A DNA stretch of 64,000 nucleotides from Saitoella complicata NRRL Y-17804 (lineage: Eukaryota > Ascomycota > Saitoellomycetes > Saitoellales > Saitoellaceae): assembly GCF_001661265.1 (NCBI RefSeq), contig NW_017567013.1:62001-126000 (forward strand). Reading direction: 5' to 3'. Below, one piece after another: positions 30,592 to 39,687 of this stretch. Position 1 is the first letter of the stretch, and every line of letters starts with the position of its first letter. The translations under genes and the position numbers were made by a program. A model generated the notes under the pieces. The model was not told the origin of the DNA and ran no database searches. It saw nothing but the letters and a program-made list of their open reading frames with translations.

Positions 30592-30891
30592 CTACCGCTC
30601 CTTCTTCTCCTCTGCCACTATTGCAGCCGGTTCCGTCGCACCTCCCTCCTTACTCTTCTTCTCCTCCTCCTCCTTGACCGCAGCAAGCTCCTTCAAGAAC
30701 CATTGCACACTGACACACAGCCCAATTGCGACCGCTAGGAGCGCAAAGACGTGGATATTCCGCGTCATGAATGCCAGAACGGTGAGAAGGCTGATCAATG
30801 CGATGAAGGATGCATTTGTGGCTATGACCAGGGTTGGGGTTGGTCCAGGTGTGAAGATTGAGTCCCATAGAGATACAATGAAGGCAGTCAT
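30592..30891 (-). CDS. PKR1: V-ATPase assembly factor Pkr1
   Basis: A 99-residue frame from MTAFIVSLWDSIFTPGPTPT. Yeast Pkr1 starts with a similar LWESVFQPGTSPQLIIATH block; here the match is PTPTLVIATNASF. Two membrane helices follow (IALISLLTVLAF and HVFALLAVAIGLCVSVQWF), then WFLKELAAVKEEEEKK and a charged tail. Pkr1 acts in the ER membrane to help assemble the V0 sector of the vacuolar ATPase. The frame is open upstream to 30981 (30 more codons), but the family start is at 30891. Intronless. Confidence 0.88.
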   Translation of the reverse strand: MTAFIVSLWDSIFTPGPTPTLVIATNASFIALISLLTVLAFMTRNIHVFALLAVAIGLCVSVQWFLKELAAVKEEEEKKSKEGGATEPAAIVAEEKKER

Positions 30892-31033
30892 GGTTGATGA
30901 TTGTGAGTTGGGATTTGGGTTGTAGGTGGGGTGTACGGGATGCAATTGAGGTGAGTTTGGCGCCTGGATGTACGAAGCCACACTTTAAGTATCCAAAAAA
31001 TCCTAACCGCCAAAACACAGCCGACACAGAGTG

Positions 31034-31068
31034 ACACAAATGAAAGTCTATGATATCACAACTAGCTA
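31034..31068. repeat. Short intergenic repeat, copy C (partial)
   Basis: CACAAATGAAAGTCTATGAT followed by ATCACAACTAGCTAT corresponds to the 3' part of copies A and B. Downstream CCTGGTGCTTCTGCTCC (near 31107) resembles the sequence following copy B. Confidence 0.5.
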
Positions 31069-31169
31069 TTATCGCGATCGTTCGCTCTCCGCCATGATAC
31101 CGGTCCTGGTGCTTCTGCTCCACCTGAAATCTGGATTGTGGGCAATGTAGAGACATCCCGTGTCGCGTC

Positions 31170-31778
31170 TCATACAACATACTCCCTACCCGTAACCCCA
31201 CTCTCGTCCTTCCCCCTCCTGAACCCCGTATACGCCGGCGGCGGACTCGCAACTCCCCCCCCTCCACTTGCTGCATACGCTCCCATCTCATACTGCTCCG
31301 GATGCAACGCCGTCTGACTCTGTGCATGACTTGCCATACCATACCCCGTATACCTATACCCAGCACCTTGTGGTCCCATGGGAGGTGGACCAGGAGGTGG
31401 GTGTACGGTGTATTGCGGGGGTGGGTGGGTTTGGTAGACGTAGGATGGCACCATCCAGCGGTGGTAGCGATAGAGCTATCCCAGATACCCAATTAGTATT
31501 CGTCATTAGACAGAGTAGCGGAGTGTAAAAGGATAGGGAGGAGCGACATACAGATTGGTTCCGACTCGCACGTATCCGGGCATGGATCAATGCGAGAAGG
31601 AGGAAGAGTGCAACAGCGGCTAGGATGAGGCCGAGGATAATGTGCCAGGCGACGACGTAATTGTTCTGTGACCCGACCATCAGCATTCATCCCAGGGAAT
31701 GGTCCAAGGTCTCACCCCGTCGTTATCGCCGTCACCGACAAAAATGATTTGACGTCGTTCAATTGGTAGTACTGCCAT
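31170..31778 (-). CDS. Single-pass membrane protein with PPxY motif, RCR-like
   Basis: Three exons (31716-31778, 31552-31665, 31170-31475) give 160 residues. After a short lumenal or extracellular part (MAVLPIERRQIIFVGDGDND) comes one membrane helix (WHIILGLILAAVALFLLLALI) and a basic stop-transfer (HARIRASRNQ). The cytosolic tail is Pro/Tyr-rich and contains SPPPAYTG, a PPxY motif that binds WW domains of Rsp5-type ubiquitin ligases. Rcr1/Rcr2 of yeast have this topology and guide receptors and transporters to ubiquitination. The resemblance is architectural; I do not see strong sequence identity. Introns of 76 and 50 bases join in phase 0. Confidence 0.7.
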
Positions 31779-32165
31779 TGCTCGATCACTGTTAGACTCT
31801 AGTCCCTCTGGATAGGTAGATGGCGAAGACAGAGGTGTAGGTAGGACTAATTCTTGGCTAGGGTTACAAGACGTCGCTATTTTTACCTTGCCACGCGTAC
31901 GGTTTTGCGTGGAATGGAAATTAAGGTTCGGCGCGGGAGTGCGGAAGCCGGGAACGGAGATGCAGGCAAGTGAGGTCATGCCAAGACTGCGGGCAACCGT
32001 GGATCGAAATGGCTATTGAAAATCTCGTGGCTGGATCAGGACAGGAGCCAGTTGGAAAAGGAGCGAGGCAGACCTGAGATCTAGAGTGAGGGAAGAACCG
32101 AAACGGTGTTGAGATCACTGGGTTCGAGGTATCGCGGTTTGAAAACTGAGCTATGACATCAATCA
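31779..32165. other. Intergenic upstream of the RCR-like gene
   Basis: About 390 bases between the RCR-like gene start and the tRNA gene. No additional gene is recognised. Confidence 0.4.
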
Positions 32166-32244
32166 TCCTCGATAGTATAGTGGCTAGTATACGCGCCTGT
32201 CACTAGGCTCGCGCGGGACCCGAGTTCAATCCTCGGTCGGGGAG
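32166..32244 (+). tRNA. tRNA-Asp (anticodon GUC) with 7-base intron
   Basis: The 79-base gene folds as a cloverleaf. The acceptor stem is TCCTCGA/TCGGGGA with one G-U pair, the D arm GTAT/ATAC-like, and the T arm CCGAG-TTCAATC-CTCGG. The anticodon stem CGCGC/GCGCG encloses the loop CTGTCAC, with seven additional bases (CTAGGCT) after A37, the standard site of nuclear tRNA introns. Removal restores C-T-G-T-C-A-C with anticodon GTC. CCA is not encoded, and a T-run (CTTTTTG) at about 32247-32253 would end Pol III transcription. The internal A and B boxes (D and T arms) are present. Confidence 0.93.
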
Positions 32245-32246
32245 CA

Positions 32247-32253
32247 CCTTTTT
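32247..32253 (+). terminator. Pol III terminator of the tRNA-Asp gene
   Basis: Five T residues three bases after the discriminator base, as expected for RNA polymerase III. Confidence 0.7.
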
Positions 32254-32536
32254 GCTGTTTTTCGGCCCATCATTCCACTCAATCTTTCTTGGTATGATCT
32301 CAAACATTTCAATTTGCTACTTCTGTCGCTGCAGCTGGTGAGGCAAATCGTCACCATTTGGCATGCTGCACTGAGTGGTCGGCACATGTTACCCGATTTC
32401 GATTGCCGCTCGCTACACCGGCACCCTTTCCCATACAAGCCAAGAGTCGACCGCCTTACATAATCCCACCCATGTCCTGGAATACCATAGTTGCACCCTG
32501 GAAATGTCGATGTCTCCTTGCAATTGACCATAGACC

Positions 32537-34654
32537 ATGCATTTATCCACGACAAACCCATTGGAAGAGGAGAGTGATGCACCGACGACGGACGACTACA
32601 AGGCTGCTGCTCGTGCTGAGGCGGATCTTGCGCGAAGAGAGGAAGAGGAGGGCGAGAGGCAGCAGCAGCAGAAGGACAGGCTGAAACGGAGAGACAGCGG
32701 TGTACAAGCAGCTGACAATAATGGCAAGCATGAAGGGAATGACCAGGACGACGACGATAACGAGAGCACCGGCACCCAAGAATCCGAGCTTGACCCGATG
32801 TCCGTCAGGGCACAATACACCCACGACAGCGACGGAAACCCCTACCCAGCCGCCGGACGTTCAACTGCAAAATCACATTCCGTCCTACAATCCCTCCACG
32901 ACAAAGTCACCCATCTTCGTCATGGCCTAACACAAGGGCATATACCCCTCACCGACCTTGAACGCGGCCAAACACCCGATGCCGCCCAAAGCTCCGGTCG
33001 CGGTCAACAAGGCGAGAACATTGACGGCCAACCCCAAGCCGGCGAACAAACAAATGTTCAACACGCACCAGCATTCACTAACCCCCTCTTCCCACCTCTC
33101 CCGCTCTACGGTCCCCCGTCCTTCCTCCGCTCCCTCCAAGTCGGATTCTTCCGATGTATCGGACTTTTCCTGTCCCTCATGTTTCTCATGTGTGTCGTCC
33201 TCGGCGCCGAAGTCACACATATCCCCGTCACCGCACGGCGTCTTTACAACCTCGCTTTGGGTCGGGATCCAGATATGAATCGTCCATTTATCGAGTTGGA
33301 GAGGCGGCGGATGAAGGAGAGGAAGGAGAATGGAAGGGTGAATGCGAAGATTACGAGGGATGTGGGTTATTATGCGAGGATGGTGGGGTTGGATTGTGCG
33401 GAGGAGACGTGTGTGACGGATGATGGGTTTGTTCTTCATTTGCATCATATCATTGATCCAAATCCGCCTCCCCACCTTCTGTCCGAACGACTTGATCACG
33501 AGAAGAAACGGTATCCGGTATTGCTTCTACACGGGTTACTACAAGCTGGTGGCTCCTTCTGCACGAATGACGAAGACTCCCTGGCGTTCTGGCTCTGCAA
33601 ACAAGGCTACGACGTGTGGGTCGGAAACAACAGATGTTGGTTTAACCCCCAACATGTCGTTTTAAAATACGGTGATCCGCGAATGTGGGCCTGGAACATC
33701 CGTCAAATGGGAACCCTCGATCTCCCAGCCATGGTCCGACACATTGGTACCAAAACACGGACAGAGAAAGTCGGACTCGTCGCGCATTCTCAGGGAACGA
33801 CACAGACATTCGTTGCGCTTGCCCGCGAACAAGTACCTGGCTTAGGAAACCAGATCAGCGTATTCTGTGCCCTCGCGCCAGCGGTCTACGCCGGCCCCCT
33901 CATCTCCCGCGCTCAATTCAAATTCATGCGAATCCTCTCCCCAAGCATGTTCCGAATCTTCTTTGGCATCCACGCTTTCATCCCCTTCATGGTCTGGATG
34001 AACAAACTCCTCGTCGGCCGCGCACGATTTCTCGGCGTACTGTACGGGTACCTCGGATACCTCGTCTTCGCATTCCTTTTCGGCTGGAGTGATCGACGCT
34101 GGGACCGTGGGTTGCGGAGTAGGTTTTTCGCGTTTGCGCCGTGTTATGTTAGTGCGGAGAGTATGCGGTGGTGGATGGGGAGGGATGGGTTTGCGAAGCA
34201 TAAGTGTATTTTGGAGGATGGGGAAGGGGAGGGGTGGTATGGGGAGAGTATGCCGCCGGTTGCGATGTGGCATGGAGGTGCGGATCGGTTGGTTGATTCG
34301 AGGAGTTTGCAGAGGAGGATGAAGAAGGAGGAACATGTGAAGGTTGTCAGGGATGTGGTGATTGATGAGTATGAGCATCTGGACGTCATCTGGGCTGTTG
34401 ACATGATCGAGAAAGTCGGAAAGGGCGTCCGAGATGCGATCTGGGAAACAGTGGAGGGCGATGGGTGGGTTTGTCCTATCGGATGCAAAGAAGAAGATCG
34501 AGGAAAGAGTGTGAAGAGGGAGGGTGAAAGATACGGAGAGATCGCACCGGGTGGCGGAAGAGGGCGGAGAAGGAGTACGAGGACTAATGATGAGCAAAAG
34601 GAGGACGAGGGGAGGAAGAGGACGGGTGAGATGGGAAATGCCGATGAGGAGTGA
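32537..34654 (+). CDS. Acid-lipase family steryl ester hydrolase (Tgl1/Yeh-like)
   Basis: A single exon of 705 residues. The first ~190 residues are charged and probably disordered; one membrane segment follows (FFRCIGLFLSLMFLMCVVLG, about 210-230), then an alpha/beta hydrolase. The AB-hydrolase-associated lipase region is recognisable (YYARMVGLDCAEETCVTDDG), followed by PVLLLHGLLQAGGS (oxyanion region), the nucleophile elbow AHSQGTTQ (Ser near 417), GGADRLVD (Asp) and YEHLDVIWA (His). Yeh1, Yeh2 and Tgl1 of yeast hydrolyse steryl esters at lipid droplets or the plasma membrane, so sterol mobilisation is the likely role. The C-terminus is a basic tail. The start is the first ATG in frame. Confidence 0.88.
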   Translation: MHLSTTNPLEEESDAPTTDDYKAAARAEADLARREEEEGERQQQQKDRLKRRDSGVQAADNNGKHEGNDQDDDDNESTGTQESELDPMSVRAQYTHDSDGNPYPAAGRSTAKSHSVLQSLHDKVTHLRHGLTQGHIPLTDLERGQTPDAAQSSGRGQQGENIDGQPQAGEQTNVQHAPAFTNPLFPPLPLYGPPSFLRSLQVGFFRCIGLFLSLMFLMCVVLGAEVTHIPVTARRLYNLALGRDPDMNRPFIELERRRMKERKENGRVNAKITRDVGYYARMVGLDCAEETCVTDDGFVLHLHHIIDPNPPPHLLSERLDHEKKRYPVLLLHGLLQAGGSFCTNDEDSLAFWLCKQGYDVWVGNNRCWFNPQHVVLKYGDPRMWAWNIRQMGTLDLPAMVRHIGTKTRTEKVGLVAHSQGTTQTFVALAREQVPGLGNQISVFCALAPAVYAGPLISRAQFKFMRILSPSMFRIFFGIHAFIPFMVWMNKLLVGRARFLGVLYGYLGYLVFAFLFGWSDRRWDRGLRSRFFAFAPCYVSAESMRWWMGRDGFAKHKCILEDGEGEGWYGESMPPVAMWHGGADRLVDSRSLQRRMKKEEHVKVVRDVVIDEYEHLDVIWAVDMIEKVGKGVRDAIWETVEGDGWVCPIGCKEEDRGKSVKREGERYGEIAPGGGRGRRRSTRTNDEQKEDEGRKRTGEMGNADEE

Positions 34655-34792
34655 TGGATATAGATATGTGAATTTGAAATGGTGTCTATCTTGGATGGAT
34701 TGGCAGGGATCATGGCGGTGTTTGCATTTTAGCTATAGAGATATCATTGTTCCTTGATTTACTTATACCAACGAAAATAGCCGGATCATCTT

Positions 34793-35654
34793 CTATTCTG
34801 GCGGCCCCGCATCGCTCTCCACACCCTTCCCCCCACCAAACCCAACAAACCCCTTCCATACCCATGGACCTCCCATATACTCCCACAGATCCAACCCCTG
34901 CCCCTCACCTCCAATGTCTCTCCACCCACCCCTAACCTCCTCAAAACATCTCCGAGCTTCCTCTGGCCCGACCTTGTTCTGGATCGTAATGTGTGGCCGA
35001 ATGGGTTGTCGGTCTTGCTGAGTTAAGTACGGGTTAAGCTTAGGCGCATGTTGAATATGAGCATGTAAATTCCGTAGCTGAGGAGGCGCAGCGAGCTCCA
35101 ACCCCACTCCCTTTGGATTTGCTCTCCCGCCCAGGAGGAACGGATGCTGTAGCACGACGCCAAAGGGTTGGAGACTATGTGCGACATCTTCCACCTCCCG
35201 CACAAGATCTTGATACTTGTCGGCTGGGATGGCGTGGAAGAGGGTTAGGTGTGCTGGGAGGTGGTTCTGTTGGGGTGGGAAGTAGCGAGTACGGAGGGCG
35301 GTTAGGGTATGCGCGAGATCGGGGGAGAGACGAAGGGTTAGGATTAGTGGAGGTGGAGCGTCGGGGTTGGCGCTGTGGTTAGGGTTTCGGTGGTAGTTGT
35401 GTTTTGGTTCTGAGTGCCGATGAGAGGCAGCGGATCCTGGCTGGTGGTTATGGCTGGGGTTGCGTCCATGACTCGAGTTCGAGCCGGCACTTGAGGCATT
35501 CCCGGCGTCATGGAGGTTACGCATGGCGGAAGAGGTCGAACGGAAGGCGAGATAGAAAGCTGATCTGACATTAGACACGATCTCTCGATGGTTAAGTGTA
35601 CTCACATCTTGTTGGAGGTCTTAACATTGATGTCGTTGCGGTCCGAGCGTTCAT
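34793..35654 (-). CDS. 2H phosphoesterase (2'-5' RNA ligase-like)
   Basis: Two exons (35606-35654, 34793-35559) give about 271 residues. Two H-x-T motifs, HLTLFH (His near 120) and HITIQN (His near 206), define the 2H superfamily. Members cleave or ligate 2'-5' or cyclic phosphodiesters in RNA or nucleotides; the substrate here is unknown. The region before residue 85 is His/Asn/Ser-rich and disordered. The GTG that could open the frame at 35605 is really the donor GTGAGT of a 46-base intron; the first exon then supplies MNARTATTSMLRPPTR, which resembles a mitochondrial targeting sequence. That localisation is inference. Confidence 0.82.
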
Positions 35655-35758
35655 ATTTGAGGTGCTGCTCGGTAACGTAGACATCGATTTACAGTGCTGC
35701 CTCGTGACGTCATTCAACCCGCGGGAAACCCCTAACCATCCTCGATTCACAAATCCTT

Positions 35759-37320
35759 TTATTGCTGAAACTGAATAACTGTCTCCTTCACATCTGTAAT
35801 ATTTTCCACCCGACCACCCTGTGCTTCCTCCAACTCCCGAACCCTCAACCTCAACCGCACATTCTCTGCTTCAGTCTCTTTCCATTTCACATACCATCGC
35901 TCTTGTGCCAGTGGTGCAACACCATCCAGTTGCTCCTGTGCTCGAACCACAGCGTTCAGGAGGAGTTCGTTCGTTTCTTTCAGTGTTCGGATGTGCGCGT
36001 GTGAAGCCCCAGGCGAATGGGCGTGGGAAGAAGGCAACCCTTGAATAATGGTAGGTGTCCGAGAAAATAGGGACCCAAAAGTGGTTGTTCGCGTAAGCCG
36101 ATGGGTATGTGCTGGATCATCAGCGTTGGCTTGAGCCTGTCGTCGTGTGAGTTCCCGCATTCGAACGCGTGTGCGTCGACGTTCGTAATCTGCCCATTCG
36201 CGGCCGTAGTTTGAGCCGATGATGGAGGTTGGGAGGGCAATTACCATCATTCCTGAGAGTGCTGCAAGACACTACCACACCCAGCATCAGCTTGTCCAAC
36301 AGGCGCGGAGGAAGATCAAATGGGAGGGCACATACAGCGATAAACCGCCCCACGTTCGTGATAGGATACTGATCCCCATACCCCAGCGTCGTAACAGTAA
36401 CAACAGCCCAATACCAACTCCCGGGAATACTCTGAAACGGACTAACACTCCCATCGCTCCTAACCCACACCCCCTGCCCCTGTTTCCACGTCCCCCTCTC
36501 CGCATAATACACACAACTCGCCGCTACCAAAATGACGATCAAGGTGTAAAATGAGACAAGGAGGATCTGGGCTAGGGAACGACGGAAGACGCGGAAGGTA
36601 ACTTTCATCCCGATTGACCATTCTGTGAATTGGCCGACTTTGACGATGCGGAAGAGGAGGAAGATGCGGAGGACTTGGAAGATTCGGGCGGTGGGGGTGT
36701 TGGTTTGGATTAGCTCGACCCTATATCACAACTCATCAGTAAATGCTCCCTTTTGTCACATCTCTTCGAGACAAGAGGAGGGTTAACCAAAATGGCACAC
36801 TACTAAACGCATCAATCAAATTCAACGGTCTCAAACACCACCAAACCCTCCCCCAAACACCCCCCCTCCTCCTCCCCGCCCCAACCCCAACCACCCTCCC
36901 CACAAACTCCACCAAAAAAACACATCCCATAACACCGTACGCCGGCCCCCACCACCTCTTATACTTTGCACTTCCCCACTCATTCCCCACTTCTTGAAAC
37001 CGCGGCAGTGAGGAAACTGCGATGATCGCGATCGAGGCGAGCACGCAGAGGGAGGAGAGGAATGAGAATGCGCGGGCGAGGGGGGAGGAGGGGAGTTCGA
37101 AGAAGAAGTAGAAGGAGTTTGAGAGGGGGGAGCAGTGGGCGCGGGATTCTGCGTCGGAGAGGAAGGGGTCCGGGGAGGATGTTAGGGACCCTTCATCGAG
37201 ATTGAAGGTGCTGGAGGGATCGGGATTGGATTGTGATTGTGTGCGGGTTGGGTAGACGATTGGGACGGGCATAGCCATGGGCAGTGATTGATCCTTGATG
37301 TCTTTCTCATTGAAGACCAT
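35759..37320 (-). CDS. Voltage-gated (Kv-type) potassium channel
   Basis: Three exons (36788-37320, 36336-36720, 35759-36271) give about 476 residues. Six membrane segments are visible: S1 SFLSSLCVLASIAIIAV, S2 YGVMGCVFLVEFVG, S3 DAFSSVPFWL, S4 QVLRIFLLFRIVKVG with spaced basic residues, S5 LVSFYTLIVILVAAS, then the pore with filter TTLGYGD and S6 GMMVIALPTSIIGSNY. This is an animal-like Kv pore unit rather than the plant-type channel with a cyclic-nucleotide domain. The C-terminus is a coiled coil (KWKETEAENVRLRLRVRELEEA). It should conduct K+ across the plasma membrane. Introns of 67 and 64 bases fall in phases 2 and 0. Confidence 0.92.
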
Positions 37321-37532
37321 TCTCCAACCCGATCGTAACAGTAGATCCCCTTCCCTTGTCAGTCACGGGGAGTTTTGTCGCAGCTCGCGATAAGATCTCG
37401 TCAAATGTGCATCGCAAGGTAAACCGGGCCGACCGCGCGCGATAAACTCGACCAGCCTAAACTTTATTTTCCGAGGCATCAATTGCCGAAGCTTTACATC
37501 CCTCGTAAGAGTATGTCCGTACTGGTAGGATT

Positions 37533-38578
37533 CTATAGTTCATCACGTCCTGTTACTTCAGCGGCAATCGCCGTAAGAACACTCGTCACAGCGCCTCTCA
37601 TCCCCCCCACCTCAATCGCCTCCGCAAGCGTCGTCGTAACCACCGCGACTTTCTCCACAACCTCCCTCACAACCTCCCCCCCACTCCCCTTCCTCCCCAC
37701 CCCCGTCAAAAACGCCACTGCCTTAACCCCCCTCCTAACAACCCGCCTATAGAATATCCACAAACAAGTCAGTATAAAGAATGCGAGTCCCCCCAAAATA
37801 CACCACCGATCCACCCAATCCTGCCTCTCCAACACCCCAACCAACCGCCGACTCACCCCCAGCAACCGATCAAACGCTCCATACCTCTCCTGTAGTGCGG
37901 TCAGCGTGTGAGATGACTGCGCGAGGGCTTCGAGGGAGAGGGAGGATTGGTGGAGGGATTGCGAGAGGAGGGTGTGGGTGCGGTGGAGGGAGGTGGTTAG
38001 AGAGGAGGAGGCTGTTAGGAGGGCTTGGTCGCTGGAAGTGGCACCTGGGGGTTCGCCTCGGCGTTTGAGTTGGGAGGAGTGGGCAGATTCGGGTGCGACT
38101 CCTCCCAACAGCAATTCTCGCTCGCGCCGGGCGGAGGATTCGAAGATTTTCTTTGATTGTAGTAGTGCCTTGCGGTATGCGATCCGTGCTCTGCGTCGGG
38201 CCCATCGTTTAGCCTCCATCAAGAAACCCCACACAAGGGAAGGAAAGCACGCACGATTTCAAATCATCCCTCAACTTACTCGTCTTAACCTCCAACACCT
38301 CCCTCGTGCCCGGATCCCTCTCATACGATATATGCTCCACAACTTCCTGTAAGCCGCCTTGATCAGCACAGCACACCTTTTACAAAATGGTACGCCAGGC
38401 GCCGTACTGCAAGACTATCTTCAGCCTCCTTCAGCTCCCCACGAATCGCCTCGGTCAACTCGGATTGCACGCTCGCTGGACCTTCGAGTTTTGAGAGGCG
38501 GGATATGAGAGTGAGGGTGGATTTGTGGGTGGAGGCGATTGCGGAGAGGGTTGAGAGGAGGTGGGATTTTGTTGACAT
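37533..38578 (-). CDS. SEC20: SNARE protein Sec20
   Basis: Three exons (38384-38578, 38251-38346, 37533-38213) give about 323 residues. The C-terminal half carries the Sec20 pattern: RKALLQSKKIFESSARRERELLLGG, a SNARE-like helix (TSLHRTHTLLSQSLHQSSLSL) and a membrane anchor (RWCILGGLAFFILTCLWIFY). Sec20 with Ufe1, Use1 and Sec22 mediates Golgi-to-ER vesicle fusion at the ER. The first two exons give the N-terminal helices (MSTKSHLLSTLSAIASTH). The donor of the second intron is ambiguous between GTGCGT and GTGCTT; only the latter keeps frame. About 65 residues follow the anchor, in the ER lumen. Divergent from PSF1 with 123 bases between. Confidence 0.88.
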
Positions 38579-38701
38579 CTTGTTGGAGAATCAAAAAGCG
38601 GATGGTATTTGGCGGGGGGGTAAGGTTTACAGTAGTGAGGCGCGGCGTTGCAGGGGGGAGGGTCGCGTTCTCCGCTCGTCTGACGAAGAACAACAGCACA
38701 A

Positions 38702-39359
38702 ATGTACGGCGACGCCTCCAACAAACTCATCCTCGACTCAAAACGCACCCTCTCCCTCGACCACCTCCCCCCCTACCAATCCTCCCTCATCACCTCCATC
38801 ATCCGCGAAATCCGTTCCCTCACAAACGACACCCACACCCTCCTCACCACCGCCGGCCCCGACTTCATCCCTTCCCAAGACCCCGGCACCGCGTGTCAAC
38901 TCCTGATCCACCACCTCTGTCGAGTCCGAAACAAGAGATGCTTGATGGCCTACCACCGCCTCCGCGCCCAACGAATCGCACAGCTCTGCTGGGAGGGGAT
39001 CGAAGTAGAAGAAACCCGACGCGCGAATTGGAGTCCCGAGGAGGGTGAGTATGGACGGAGGTATAATGAACTGTTGGCGGGGTATAAGGGACAGTGGACC
39101 GATGTTGATTTGACGGGGAGTTTGGAGCCGCCGAGGGAGTTGTTTGTTGATGTTAGGGTGTTGCGGGATGCGGGGGAGATTCAGACGGAGTATGGGTGAG
39201 TTTTTGATTGGGAAGGGAGGGGGGGGGAGATTGGGATGTACTAATGTGTGTGTGTGTCTCTTTAGGGTGATTACGTTGACGAAGAATTCGCAGTTTTTTG
39301 TGCGGCAGGGGGATGTGGAACGACTCATCCAGCAAGGATATCTGCAAAAGTTGGACTGA
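38702..39359 (+). CDS. PSF1: GINS complex subunit Psf1
   Basis: Two exons (38702-39195, 39266-39359) give 195 residues, the usual length. MYGDASNKLILDSKRT is the family start, and NKRCLMAYHRLRAQRI and DVRVLRDAGEIQTEYG are characteristic blocks; the last exon encodes VITLTKNSQFFVRQGDVERLI, the flexible C-terminal B domain. GINS (Sld5, Psf1-3) joins Cdc45 and Mcm2-7 to form the replicative CMG helicase in the nucleus. The 70-base intron sits at TATGG with donor GTGAGT and acceptor TTTAG. The gene shares a short promoter with SEC20. Confidence 0.94.
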
Positions 39360-39687
39360 GAAGACTCAGTATGATGAGAAGAGATACGATTGTCGTGCTG
39401 GACATGACAGTCACCAAGATCTCCAACATGAGATCCTGAATCCAGGACGACACACCAAGTAGTGAGAGAATCACCAACTGCAACACTCTTCGGTGTCAGG
39501 CTTACAGGGTAGATGACAAAGATGGATCTAGGCAACATTTGCATGTATTTGAGGTGCAAAAGGCAAATATCTATATGGTTTGACTATCGGTAAAAAATAA
39601 AACAAGTAGAAACTCCGAACCCATCCAATTCTTATCAGCACCATTCACCATCATAAAAAGTCAAACTACCCTCCTCTCTCAACCTCA
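39360..39687. other. Convergent intergenic region
   Basis: About 330 bases between PSF1 and the SP-RING gene. It contains an AT-rich stretch (AAAAAATAAAACAAG near 39593) that could serve in 3' processing. No gene seen. Confidence 0.4.

Noticed and set aside
30650-31492. 280-codon minus-strand frame across Pkr1 and the RCR-like gene
   Set aside because: It runs through the Pkr1 and RCR-like coding exons in another frame and has a composition of His/Ser/Arg without a domain.
32166-32244. tRNA pseudogene
   Set aside because: All stems pair, the T-run terminator is present, and the extra bases sit exactly at the normal intron site.
35113-35382. Gly/Arg-rich plus-strand frame in the 2H phosphoesterase gene
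   Set aside because: A shadow of the minus-strand gene, which has both H-x-T motifs.
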